In this document: positions 1 through 16,943 of the stretch, in pieces | Layout: each line of letters opens with the position of its first letter | Position numbering within the stretch: position 1 is the stretch's first letter | Assembly (NCBI GenBank): GCA_028565715.1 | Contig: JAOXYC010207572.1 | Span: 1 to 16,943 of the forward strand | Source of the DNA: Phoronis pallida | Taxonomy: Eukaryota > Phoronida > Phoronidae | Length of the DNA stretch: 16,943 bases | Reading direction: 5' to 3' | The notes under the pieces: generated by a model | The model's database searches: none | Told to the model about the DNA's origin: nothing | The model's input: the letters and a program-made list of their open reading frames with translations, nothing else | Translations under genes and position numbers: made by a program

Positions 1-8545
<8,545 letters not shown>

Positions 8546-9045
8546 TTTTGTGTCAAGACTGCTGATTGGTCAATGTCAAGACAGCTGATTGGTTGAAACC
8601 AATCAGTTTTGATTGAGTATAATCATGTTATTGGCTGAGAACAAGTTACTTTTTAACCATTTCAATATGAAATCCAGTCGAAAATAATACCATCCTGTTT
8701 ATTTTCTATTCATCGTTGAAAGTTTGAATTCTGAGTAGATTCTGTTAGCCAATTTCTGAGTGTCATATTTGTTATCTGACAGACTTAGAACTGTTGAGTT
8801 AAGGGTTACGGGTATTTTTACTCTGAACAGCATCTTGGTTTATTTGGTGAATTTATCATGTGACAATGAGGGATGTTGTACTATATTTGTTTGTGCATTT
8901 GAAAGTTGTAGTCACCATGTTTTTCTACACAGTAAATCAACTTCAAACTAATTGCGACTTTTTACTTGTAGTTATTGTAGTTGAAGCACAAGTCACATTG
9001 TTTTGAAGTTAATATTTCGTGAATAAAGTATATCAGAAATAATGT
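8546..9045 (+). other. PHLDB1/2: PHLDB 3' UTR with poly(A) signal
   Basis: Non-coding sequence after the stop, with a canonical AATAAA at 9022-9027 followed by a TGT/T-rich stretch (TGTTTGTCTTTGG). Cleavage near 9040-9050 is inferred. The UTR carries a tandem repeat and hairpin at 8552-8606. Confidence 0.65.
8552..8606 (+). repeat. 23-bp tandem duplication ending in a perfect hairpin
   Basis: GTCAAGAC(T/A)GCTGATTGG occurs at 8552 and again at 8575. The second unit forms CTGATTGGTT (8585-8594), a 2-base spacer, and its exact complement AACCAATCAG (8597-8606). It lies seven bases after the PHLDB stop codon, inside the 3' UTR. Confidence 0.7.
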
Positions 9046-9069
9046 TTGTCTTTGGCCACAATAGTGATA

Positions 9070-9358
9070 AGAATAAAACGCACAGCGTTTTGATACAGAA
9101 ATCCATGGTATTTACAATATATACAAAAACAACACTAATGTTTCACAGATCTATCCTATCTGCATCCTCAAAGTGAAATGAAGAAAAATGGGTGGGGTTG
9201 ATTTACAATAAATGCGTGATAGCTAGAAAGCAAGGGTACAATAATTGGACAATTTACCACAACTGAATGTTATAAGATGAAAGGGCTTTGTTAAGAGGGG
9301 CGCTAAGTGAATGTACATACCATGGATTTCTGTATCAAAACGCTGTGTGTTTTATTCT
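9070..9358. mobile_element. TIR element, 289 bp, TA-flanked
   Basis: With flanking TA included, arms 9068-9110 and 9318-9360 are inverted copies of 43 bases with one mismatch, including CAGCGTTTTGATACAGAAAT and CCATGGTA. TA on both sides (9068-9069, 9359-9360) fits a Tc1/mariner-type MITE. The core has no open frame of note. It lies about 40 bases beyond the PHLDB poly(A) signal. Confidence 0.8.
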
Positions 9359-9360
9359 TA

Positions 9361-10025
9361 AAGTATATCTGAATACAAATGTGACAAATGCAGATTCCCC
9401 TATTAACCATAGCTTGTTGCATTGTTCTGTAAAAAATGATCAGAAATTACAATGATGCAACTTTGACAAGTTCAGGAAAGTGTCTTTTTAACTCATGAAC
9501 ATGAATAGTGTAGTATTAAACCTTATATTAATTAATATTTATTATGGTGCCTATATCATCCTCAATATTACCAAGTTGACAAATTAATGTTCTCCAGAAT
9601 GTTAATAATATTATTAATTTTGCATTTTGTCTTCCATGTTTTTCATGAAATTGAAAATTTAATGAGATTATGAAATAAGAGCTTTCACTCATTACTGGTT
9701 TTTTTTAATGTGTTCACTTGCTTAAAATGGTCAATTTAGGTATTTATCAGTTTGTTTACTAATATTATTTAGTTCATATTTATCAATTAAAATTATTTAT
9801 AGAATATTTATCACAATTGACTTCCTGAATGTGACATCAATTTGATGTCTGAAAAATTGAATAATGGAGTAAATATACAACCAATGAATCTTCTTATAAT
9901 ATTAATAATTATTTTGAACAAGGCTTGGTTTATAATATAAATTTTTGTTACTGTACAGAGTAATTTCTTGAAACTTGTCATTTTATACTGAAATATTCAA
10001 CACTTCAGTTGTTGCTTTTCATTAT
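9361..10025. other. intergenic AT-rich DNA, nothing recognised
   Basis: Between the two convergent genes. AT-rich, no coding frame, no inverted repeat seen. Confidence 0.6.
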
Positions 10026-10403
10026 AGATACTGTCTCTGTGTTGGTCCAAATCATGTGTCAAAACGCATACCGTATAACCCCGCAAATGAGCGCATGCGC
10101 CTATACGTGAATACGCGCCTATAGGTATCAGCTAGAAATTTTGTGTAGGAGTCCATGAACAGGACATAGTCAAATCATTCAAAAAAATCTGCAAAGGGGT
10201 GATTGGTGAGCTTTTGTGTCTGATATAACCTACCCTCCAGTGTAGGTTACGACTTTTTATCAGCTACAAAGCTCTCAAATCAACCCTTACAGATTTTTTG
10301 ACTTGGATTCAAGCAAGTTATGTTCAACAAAGGACTCGTTCACAAAAATTCTAGTTGATTTGCATTTTGACAACGGATTGGACACAACCCAGAGACAGTA
10401 TCT
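10026..10403. mobile_element. foldback MITE, AGATACTGTCTC family, copy 1, with nested insert
   Basis: Both ends read AGATACTGTCTCTG(T/G)GTT inward. The arms share CTAGAAATTTTGTG-like, AAAGGGGTGATT-like and AAAAAATC segments with copy 2 at 12751-13053. Relative to copy 2, the left arm holds about 60 extra bases (10070-10131) related to another element. Flanks TTAT and TTTA no longer show the TTAA duplication kept by copy 2. Confidence 0.75.
10070..10131 (+). mobile_element. fragment of the ACC(G/A)TATAA element family, nested in a MITE
   Basis: It begins ACCGTATAACCCCGCAAATG and contains the palindrome GCGCATGCGC (10091-10100) and further CGCCTATA repeats. The start matches the end of the element at 14391-14606 (ACCATATAATCCCACAATTG). 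It is absent at the same place in the related MITE at 12751, so it entered copy 1 later. Confidence 0.6.
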
Positions 10404-10518
10404 TTTAGTTTATACTGTCTATTAATTGTAGATAAAAATGTTTCTGGTAACGGCTTTTATAATAATTATTTTAGTTTACACTCTTGCATTGGATTTAAAT
10501 GACAGTTATACTATCAAA

Positions 10519-10707
10519 ATATGTCAGTGGCTGCAATAGTATTGCAGGAAACGGACTATATACTGGACAAAATGGCAATTGTTGTTTGATTACCCTTTCA
10601 ACCATTTTTCTCATATATTGTTCTATATGAGAATGGTTAACAAGTGGCATTTTCTCAGTATATTGTCCAATATTTCCTGCAATTGACTACTGCGGGCACT
10701 GACATAT
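10519..10707. mobile_element. foldback MITE, 189 bp, ends ATATGTCAGTG
   Basis: Arms begin ATATGTCAGTG(G/C)C(T/C)GCA and share ATTGCAGGAAA, ATACTG and AACCATT segments. The centre is the palindrome around CTCATATATTGTTCTATATGAG. Divergence between arms points to an older insertion. It lies in the intergenic region between the PHLDB and SORL1 3' ends. Confidence 0.7.
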
Positions 10708-12338
10708 GTTAGCAAAATGTAAAGCCACCACAAAAGCTTTTGATGACAAACTGGTTTTGTTATGTCCCAATTTCTTCATGTGCCATTTTTTCAATAAAAA
10801 AATGTTTCACACAACTGGGCAAGAAATTATGAAATTCTTCAATTTTTGTAGAATGTGGGACATAGCGAAATGCGTAGTATCTTTCTGGACCTTCCAGTAA
10901 ATGAATGCCTTGAAATTGAAGGCATCTTGAAGATGAAAATATGAAACAAATGGAGAAGCTCCAAGAACCATTTATTCAAAGAAAAAAATACAACAATATA
11001 ATACAATAAATTCAGATCTTGGATAGATGCAACCCTTGAGTAGATATCTTGGACAAGTTATGTAAGTTGTTAAAATATGTTATGGCACACTAAATGCTGA
11101 TTTAGTTCATCAATTATCAAAGACAAAAATACAAGGAATTGCAAACAAAGAGAAACAACATTAAAAAAACATTTGTTGATAATAAGTCTTGTCCTTAAAT
11201 TGGGGCAAAATTTATGGAAAATAATGAGAGAACATAAAACATATTACTAATAGATTGAAATAAGGTTCAGAGTTACCATTGCTCCAAAGACTGAACAAAA
11301 TATAAAGATCTTAAAATGTGAGTGAGAATAGCTAATTATTAAATGCTGTATTGAACGCTGTGCGATGTACAATTTTTCAGCTGTTGGATGATTGAGAATC
11401 TATGTCTATTGTGACAAAATGTAAAATGCAATGTACATGACACATGCAGACAACGTCCTTAGGCTAACAGATTTCTTAAAAATGCAACATTTCATTGACA
11501 ATTTTTAATACTGGTACAAACCCACCTGGTCAGAGGCAATATTATCATTGATCAAAGCGGGGTTGAGTGTGTTGCCAGTTTTGGATTACATTTCTTCCAC
11601 AAAATACAAGCATAAGAATAACAAAACTCCATACGATTACAAAGTATAAAAAAGGTAATAAAAATGGAATCATTTTAACAAAAAATGCACCATAGTTGTG
11701 ATTGCTCATCACCGGCAAAAAGAAAAGAATTGAAATCGGTAAAAAAGGTTTGAACACATTTCAGCAAGTCTTCTGAACCAACAAAGCTGAGCTATAAAAA
11801 TCCTAGGATCATCCTTCCTTCATGGTGAAAATAACAATCAACAGATTATTTGAATATATCAAGCAACAACAATCCAATATTTAAATCATAATTTGAAACA
11901 TTTTAGGCGCCAATCATTTCCAGAGAAATGAACTTTCTGGCTTCTTCAAATCGTTTTCATAACAGTAGTCTAATCCATCTTCAATGAGATTCAAATGTCT
12001 CAACCAGTAAATTATACAGCTTTTTTGGACGTAAACAAAGTCTAGGTTCAGGCATCTTTGATGAACAATCATTTCATCATCTCTGATAGAGTTCCACTTA
12101 TAACATACACTATAACCATAATAACAAAATTCTCTTAATAGATATGTACATGATATAACTCAACATAAAACAAGAATACTTCAATCCAATACTTGGTGGC
12201 ATCTGGATTATTTACAGTACAAGTAGCTCCTTATTTTTATTTAACATATTTTAATACATTTTATCGAACCTTAGACTTACTTGTCTAGGTTGAGGCAACT
12301 CGACTACCATATTCTCTCAATAAGCACCCAAAAATATA
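10708..12338. other. intergenic or distal SORL1 3' UTR, no gene seen
   Basis: AT-rich sequence without conserved coding frames or inverted repeats that I can see. A minus-strand AATAAA (TTTATT at 10971-10976) could end a long SORL1 3' UTR of about 1.7 kb; vertebrate SORL1 also has a long 3' UTR. Without transcript data the limit cannot be set. Confidence 0.35.
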
Positions 12339-12641
12339 TTTATTATTAATAATAATGTCTCAGTTCTTGCCATCCATAACTATTCACTTTTTGCATTAAA
12401 TCCTAAAAACTGATTCATTGAACTTTCTAGTTCATGGTAAAAATGCTTTTAGGGTGAGTGTCATTTAATAGACGGGATCCTCAATGGGACAAGCTATTAA
12501 TAGTATTGGCGCAAATCAGGGAGAGTATGGTAGTTCCAATATCCATCTATCAGTTTCCGTATTATGGTGGAATGATAGCTATCACATTTTGACTGGAGGC
12601 ACTTTAAACCCATCCCCCAGCCTGTCCTGTGCTTAACACTT
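12339..12641 (-). other. SORL1: SORL1 proximal 3' UTR with candidate poly(A) signal
   Basis: Sequence directly downstream of the SORL1 stop on the minus strand. The first AATAAA on that strand is TTTATT at 12339-12344, about 300 bases beyond the stop; another lies at 12236-12241. Which is used is unknown. Confidence 0.45.
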
Positions 12642-12706
12642 TCAAGCGACGACCAGCGGTTCGTCGTCTGAAAATCCTTGAATCATTGGTGAATCCTCGG
12701 CATCAT
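12642..12706 (-). CDS. SORL1: SORL1 last coding exon: acidic cluster, GGA motif, stop
   Basis: Acceptor tatttcag before 12706; phase 1; stop TGA at 12644-12642. It encodes (D)DAEDSPMIQGFSDDEPLVVA. The human tail ends [20 protein letters not shown], so spacing and length are the same. The acidic cluster and terminal hydrophobic residues form the GGA/AP-binding signal. SDDE is also a possible casein kinase 2 site. Confidence 0.97.
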
Positions 12707-15700
12707 CTGAAATAAAAATGGAAAAAGTGAGTTTGAAATGGTTTTTATAGTTAAAGATACCGTCTCCTTGTTGGTCCAAATCTGGCGGCAATCGCAAATA
12801 AACTAGAAATGTTGTGTATGAGTTTCTGTTGAACATAACTTACTTGCATCTGAGTAAAAAAAATTCAAAAAAATGCAAAGGGGTGATTTGAGAGCTTTTG
12901 TGTCTCAAATCACCCCTTAGGCCTACATATTTTTTTAATGTTCTGACTCAGATGCAAGTTAGTTATGTTCTTCAAAGGACTCATACACAAAATTTCTAGT
13001 TGATTTGAATTTTGACGCCTTATCGGGACCAACACAGGAGACAGTATCTTTAAGTATCCATCAAATGAAGATGTTGTACTCCCACTACTTGTATGAACAA
13101 GTAGGGATCTTGAAATCCACATTGCAGAAAGTTTGAAAAAAAATTGATGACTTTGAAAATTGAGTCGTTTTTAGGTAAAATTTGTGTTTTTCGAAAAAAC
13201 GCATTGGGAGATGGTTTCTGAGAAGTTGACTTACCGGAACGCTTTGAAATTTTTCAATCTATCTTTAATGTTATTGGACTCTAAAAAGGTGTCTCAGTTT
13301 TTTTAAGTAAGCCTTAGTTTACGAGATATGAGCTCCCAAAAATCAAGGGGTTGGGATTTTTTGCAAACGAAGAAAAAATAACGTAAAAAAAAAAAAAATT
13401 CACGTAAGTGAACAAACAAGAAAAATTATGCTTCTACAATCAAAAAGTTCGGTATTCATATAATAAAAATATTAATTATTATTATTATTATTACATATTA
13501 TAGTGACATTCCATAAAAATGATCTTATCTTAAAGAACGTAAGAGTTTGTCTGGCTTAGTTATTGCACCTCGGTTCATTTTCATCTGAGCCGAAATTCTC
13601 ATAAATTTCTGCTCAGACAGATGAAAATGAACCTCAGTGTGCAATAACAACCCAGACAAACACTTACGTTCTTTAATATATAATTATCATAAATATTGAT
13701 CAAGGTTTTGATTTTTTGTTATCATAAACCATTTTTCTTCACTTTCTACCGATCCTGCATTGACTTATTATCAAAACCAATAAGACCAAGAACCGATCTC
13801 TTACAAAAAGGTGCAGATTGTTTCAATATGGCGGTGTCCATGCACCGTGTTATGAACTATCAAGTTGATGATAAACATTGTGGTTTTGTTCTTATCAAAA
13901 ACAAAATAACTTAAAAGTTATTTTATTTTTAATAAGAACCGTGTAGATCAACAGAGGTAACTAACACTAAAAGTAACTAGTTCAACAATAATGTGTGAGC
14001 ATAGATAAAAGTCAATTCTTGTTTGAAGATAAGATAAAATTGAAAGTAATTTTCAGTTTCCATTAAACAGAAAACTTACCCAGATCAGAGCTGAATGTTG
14101 TGGTGCCAGACCGTGTGTCATAATGACTGTTGGCAAACGACAAGAAGCTCCTCTGAAGACGACGATGGCGAATGTAAAACACGGCAAAGGCAACAGCGAA
14201 AGCAATGACTATGACAGAGCACACACCACCAGCAATGGCCGCCACATTAGAGGGCTTGTCAAATGGATCTGAAAATAATTTAAATTGATCAGAAATAGAA
14301 TAAGTGAACAACAAATTACAACACTCATCAAAAACATTTTTTTACTATCTGCCCTTTATTATTTGATTGGTATATAAAGAAATGATGATTACCATATAAT
14401 CCCACAATTGAGCCCATGCGCCTAATTGTGGATATGCGCTTAATCATGGAACCTGTAGGCCCATGCGCCTATTATGCAAGACAATTAATTAAAACAAGTG
14501 TTGAAATTAATATGTCAAAAGTGCGTCTTTATCCCGAGTGCCTGGTTTACAAGAGCCTAATCGCAGAACCTTTAGGCGTATGCGCTCACTTGCAGGGCTA
14601 TATGGTTTAAACGTATAAACCTTACATTTTTCAAACCCATTTAGGAAAAAATATTCTCTTTCAACCATTTCTTATGATTTTTCTTTAACCATTTTTATCA
14701 TATTTTCAGCATATTTTTCAGAAGAATATTATGATTAAAAGCATGCTCTGTCTGTATTACCTAATTACAACTTTCAAGCCAATCAACCTCATAAACTTGG
14801 GGAATACAAACTGATCATGAATATTTTCATGTGTCTATTTCGAAGAATCAAATAGCTTACTAGTATGAGGAGCGACTCTACTACTGTAGTTTCTCCCAAC
14901 CCACACATAGGTGGTGCTGAAATCACCCGGTAAGCCTGTTTTCACGGACACAATGCGCACTTTGAAGACGTAGCGATGACCTTCTGGAAGTTTCATCTGC
15001 CACTCGGCTTCTTTGCTCTTCAGCTCAACCTTTTGTTTGAAGTCTTGAGAGTCACGCTTCATGAACAGCTGGTATTTCTACAAAAAAATACAATAAAATC
15101 AAATTGAAGCACAATATTTCATTATTCAATTTTCAAATATACCAACACTGAACAATTGATAGGTACACAACTCAAAACAAGACAGGTAATATTTCCTCAT
15201 AGACTGCCCTGCAAAACGACATATGATGCCAAAAAATCAACTAATTGTGGAGTGATTACTTGGATGCAAAACTTGTTTGTAAACTGAGGGTTTTTTTAAA
15301 TAATGGGAAACCCCTCTTTTATCAACAATTCAAAGTGTTTGGTAAAGAACATCTTCAACATTTTCAAGCATGCAATGTCTATCTATAAGTAAATATCTTT
15401 CTTCATTAGACGAATGTAATATATTTTAAGACTTCAAGATCTAGAACTGTTTTGCTGCTTTGCAATCAAACATTTAAAAAAATATTTATTTTCAGGGTTG
15501 AAATGTCAACCCAGATTTAAAGAAACATACAAAAGTTCCATTGATCTTTTCCTGTGGAGCCGTCCATCTCACACTGACTTTGTTGATGCCAAGCTTGATT
15601 TCATTCTCGGTTGGAGCATAATCAATTCCCATAATTTCTTGAGGAGGTCCATATGGGGCTAGAATAGAAAGAGAATTTTAATCATTATTAGATATTTTCT

Positions 15701-16804
15701 GTCTTTTCTGGGTCAACATTTGTCTGTATCTATCGCCGTTTCATTTTTAATCCTGTGTTTAATTTATTTAATTATTTATATTTGTCAATGCATTTTAAAA
15801 TCTTATGTTGTAATTCAGCCTTTGGGCTGATAGAGTCACAATAAACATATTATTACTATTATTTAAGATGTTTTTAGATTAAAATCTAAAAACATCTAAC
15901 ATTTTTCAAACCCACTTGGCAAAATATTAAAAGAGCATTTCATTGTTGATTAAATGATGATTGTTAATATTGCCCGTTAAAACTTGTTGTAAAAACCATT
16001 TTTGTGAACAGCAAAAGACAATTTACCAAAACCTAATAAGCCTACAGTTGGAATTTTGTCACATGAATAATTAACTCACAGATGCTGATATTTGCCCATA
16101 TGATGCGGGCATTCTTGACATTGTGCTGGACACCGATGGTGTAGTTGGCGCCACGGTCAAATCCTTCCATGGTGAAGTTCCGTTGAGTGTCTGATGTTGG
16201 TTTAAGAACAGTACTGGTCAGCTGACTGCCGGTAACCAGGTTGGTAACACTGATGACATATTGCTAAAGCATAAAATATTGTCAGTCAGACGAAAAAGAA
16301 AACTTGAGCAACACTTGAAGAGCAGCATTTCAAGCAATGATCCAAAATAGACAGGGCAATGGTTTTCACATTAAAAACTTCAATTCCAAGTTTCCAAGAG
16401 ACCAGAAGTCTGATCAATATTTTCAGACAATATTCTGACCATTGAAGAAAAAAAAGAAAGCAACGCTTAACATAATAAACAGAACATGGTACTGGGATTT
16501 TGAGTTTAGCACTCATCTTGCACTAAAGTCACTCAATTTGTGGTATTTTCATTCTGATGTTTCAATGTCGAGTGCTTTCAAAGTACAGTTAGTAATTACT
16601 AAGCAATGGATATTTTTAAAGTACCGTATATCAGTCTATTCCTGGGTGTGAACCAGGGAGATACCGATAAGGTGAGTTGATATATTCTCCAACATACCAG
16701 TTTCCCATCAATGTAGCTACAAGCCGCTCCCCAGGTTATCTTGACTGTGCCTGGCTTGTTGGGAAGTTCTTTCAACGTCAGATTTTTGGGAGGTGCCAGG
16801 ACAT
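12642..16804 (-). CDS. SORL1: SORL1 (SorLA/LR11), 3' part: two FN3 domains, membrane segment, cytosolic tail
   Basis: Exons on the minus strand, in order: 16804-16698, 16263-16080, 15658-15531, 15077-14861, 14268-14080, 12706-12642. All are GT-AG with phases 1/0/1/0/1/1 that match. The product is two fibronectin type III domains, a Gly/Ala/Val/Ile membrane segment, and a tail of 51 residues starting RHRRLQRSFLSFANSHYDTR. The tail matches human SorLA almost throughout: HRRLQ-SF, FANSHY, FSS-D-L, ED-PMI-GFSDD and a terminal hydrophobic -VVA. Known: SorLA is a VPS10-domain receptor moving cargo such as APP between Golgi and endosomes; FANSHY binds the retromer subunit VPS26 and the C-terminus binds GGA adaptors. 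The extracellular part carries six N-glycosylation sequons. VPS10, LDL-receptor and earlier FN3 parts would lie beyond 16943. Confidence 0.96.
12751..13053. mobile_element. foldback MITE, AGATACTGTCTC family, copy 2, at TTAA
   Basis: TTAA outside each end, then AGATAC(C/T)GTCTCC inward. The arms are inverted copies over most of the length, including AACATAACT-like, TTGCATCTGAGT and AAGGGGTGATTTGAGA blocks; the centre is the palindrome of TTTGAGACACAAA type. It is related to copy 1 at 10026. It sits in the SORL1 intron just upstream of the last coding exon. Confidence 0.85.
13100..13461. other. SORL1 intron segment, possible old repeat, unclassified
   Basis: Contains AAACGCATTGGGAG, CGGAACGCTTTGAAA, ACGAGATATGAGCTCC and a 14-base A run near 13385. 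Such mixtures of A/T runs with CG-containing blocks often come from DNA transposons, but I find no terminal repeats. No exon is supported. Confidence 0.25.
13462..13497 (+). repeat. AT-rich (ATT)n microsatellite
   Basis: TAATAAAAATATTAATTATT followed by further ATT units, 30-40 bases upstream of the foldback element at 13530. Confidence 0.6.
13530..13676. mobile_element. foldback MITE, 147 bp, at TTAA, ends AGAACGTAAG
   Basis: TTAA on both outer ends, then AGAACGTAAG(A/T)GTTTGTCTGG inverted at each end. Arms of about 60 bases are nearly identical, including GGTTCATTTTCATCTG. The TTAA target fits piggyBac-like non-autonomous elements. It lies in the SORL1 intron between the tail exons. Confidence 0.85.
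14080..14268 (-). CDS. SORL1: SORL1 exon: transmembrane segment and FANSHY tail motif
   Basis: Acceptor ttattttcag before 14268, donor gtaagt after 14080; phase 1 to 1. It encodes DPFDKPSN-like linker, the membrane helix AAIAGGVCSVIVIAFAVAFA and following VFYI, the basic stop-transfer RHRRLQR, then SFLSFANSHYDTRSG and TTTFSSDL. FANSHY, identical to human, is the VPS26/retromer-binding motif. This exon plus the last one identify the gene securely. Confidence 0.96.
14391..14606. mobile_element. TIR element, 216 bp, GC-richer, with ATGCGCC subrepeats
   Basis: The left end ACCATATAATCCCACAATTG and the inverted right end ACCATATAGCCCTGCAAGTG are diverged copies. The pattern continues inward with (C/G)CATGCGCCTA-like blocks repeated several times in each arm. 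A 60-base relative is nested in the MITE at 10026. It lies in a SORL1 intron; an open frame across it is an accident of the repeat. Confidence 0.65.
14861..15077 (-). CDS. SORL1: SORL1 exon: second half of last FN3 domain and juxtamembrane region
   Basis: Acceptor ttttttgtag before 15077, donor gtaagc after 14861; phase 0 to 1. It encodes KYQLFMKRDSQDFKQKVELK and later GHRYVFKVRIVSVKTGLPGD, the F-G strands of the domain, then a polar linker with RNYSSR (a sequon) before the membrane. Confidence 0.92.
15531..15658 (-). CDS. SORL1: SORL1 exon: first half of last FN3 domain
   Basis: Acceptor ttctag before 15658, donor gtatgt after 15531; phase 1 to 0. It encodes (S)PYGPPQEIMGIDYAPTENE and then a stretch including VSVRWTAPQEKINGTF. 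The P-x-x-P linker start and the Trp of V-x-V-x-W mark an FN3 domain. NGT is a sequon. Confidence 0.92.
15805..15865 (+). mobile_element. probable 3' tail of a retroelement
   Basis: TTGTAATTCAGCCTTTGGGCTGATAG-like sequence (a small GCC-TTT-GGC hairpin), then AATAAAC and an (ATT)n-type end. This resembles 3' tails of invertebrate non-LTR retrotransposons or SINEs. The 5' boundary is not seen. It lies in a SORL1 intron, opposite to the gene. Confidence 0.4.
15866..15897. repeat. 32-bp perfect palindromic hairpin
   Basis: AGATGTTTTTAGATT (15866-15880), two central bases, and its exact reverse complement (15883-15897). It begins where the (ATT)n-type tail ends. It may be a tiny foldback element or a replication-slippage product. 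Confidence 0.6.
16080..16263 (-). CDS. SORL1: SORL1 exon: second half of penultimate FN3 domain
   Basis: Acceptor tgctttag before 16263, donor gtgagt after 16080; phase 0 to 1. It begins QYVISVTNLVTGSQLTS and ends NYTIGVQ and NARIIWANISI. The F-strand Y-x-I-x-V pattern is FN3-like. Sequons: NFT, NYT, NIS. Confidence 0.9.
16698..16804 (-). CDS. SORL1: SORL1 exon: first half of penultimate FN3 domain
   Basis: On the minus strand the acceptor ttttctag precedes 16804 and the donor gtatgt follows 16698; phase 1 to 0. It encodes (D)VLAPPKNLTLKELPNKPGTV then KITWGAACSYIDGKL. The P-x-N-L start and the buried Trp of the B strand are typical FN3 features. NLT is a glycosylation sequon. Confidence 0.9.
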
Positions 16805-16943
16805 CTAGAAAATAATGTTATTATCCATTTTTAATATTAAGAATATTAGAGGCGCTAATCATAAAACAAGAAGTGCCTATTATTAATTCTCAAGATACTG
16901 GTTTTTCACGAACCTTAAGATTGTTCAAAAACTAATTAACGAT

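Noticed and set aside
11545-11757. Minus-strand 70-codon frame with a strongly hydrophobic, membrane-like peptide
   Set aside because: Phe/Leu/Val-rich peptides arise readily from T-rich DNA read in this direction. It lies in the presumed SORL1 3' UTR or intergenic DNA, with no signature I recognise.
13696-13914. Plus-strand 72-codon frame
   Set aside because: Within a SORL1 intron, no domain, no splice context.
14416-14610. Plus-strand 64-codon frame
   Set aside because: It runs through the repeated ATGCGCC blocks of the TIR element; the open frame follows from the repeat period.
16622-16670. ACCGTATA-like start and a CCTGG/CCAGG small inverted repeat in a SORL1 intron
   Set aside because: Similarity to the ACC(G/A)TATA element family is limited to eight bases and the hairpin has only five pairs; could be chance.

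Overview
This is a eukaryotic (metazoan) genomic window: AT-rich DNA with short coding exons separated by GT-AG introns of about 0.2-1.9 kb, and many small inverted-repeat transposons. It holds the 3' parts of two convergent genes. The intron sizes, the compact foldback elements and the tRNA-like sequences suggest an invertebrate. A SORL1 orthologue argues against the insects (Drosophila lacks one, as far as I recall). I cannot name the phylum or species; a marine invertebrate such as a mollusc, echinoderm or hemichordate would fit.

Plus strand, 1-9045: the 3' portion of an LL5/PHLDB gene (pleckstrin homology-like domain family B). Twelve exons give about 615 residues: a Ser-rich linker, a long coiled coil with the family hallmark LFEELEFQQLE, a Ser/Thr/Pro-rich linker, a second coiled coil, and a C-terminal PH domain lying wholly in one exon. 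All exon phases agree. The 3' UTR runs to about 9045, with AATAAA at 9022-9027.

Minus strand, 16804 down to 12642: the 3' portion of SORL1 (SorLA/LR11). Six exons encode the last two fibronectin type III domains, the membrane segment and the complete cytosolic tail. The tail has the FANSHY sorting motif, an acidic cluster and a C-terminal GGA-type signal (DDEPLVVA). Phases agree at every junction. The 3' UTR lies below 12642, but its end is uncertain.

Between and inside the genes: at least eight inverted-repeat elements of MITE type (974, 3161, 7081, 9070, 10026, 10519, 12751, 13530, 14391), two tRNA-derived sequences (6436-6507 minus; SINE from about 7555 plus), and the likely 3' tail of a retroelement (about 15805). 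Two foldback families sit at TTAA targets, and two elements are flanked by TA.

The two genes act in different pathways: cortical microtubule anchoring and PIP3 binding for PHLDB, endosome-Golgi sorting for SORL1. Their adjacency may still be informative, since human PHLDB1 and SORL1 lie on the same chromosome arm (11q23-q24). No new multi-gene system is visible. The most unusual object is the inverted-repeat element at 3161-3471. It carries what looks like a housekeeping promoter (CRE, ETS and CCAAT motifs), an 11-codon first exon and a splice donor, inserted just upstream of a PHLDB exon in a compatible phase.
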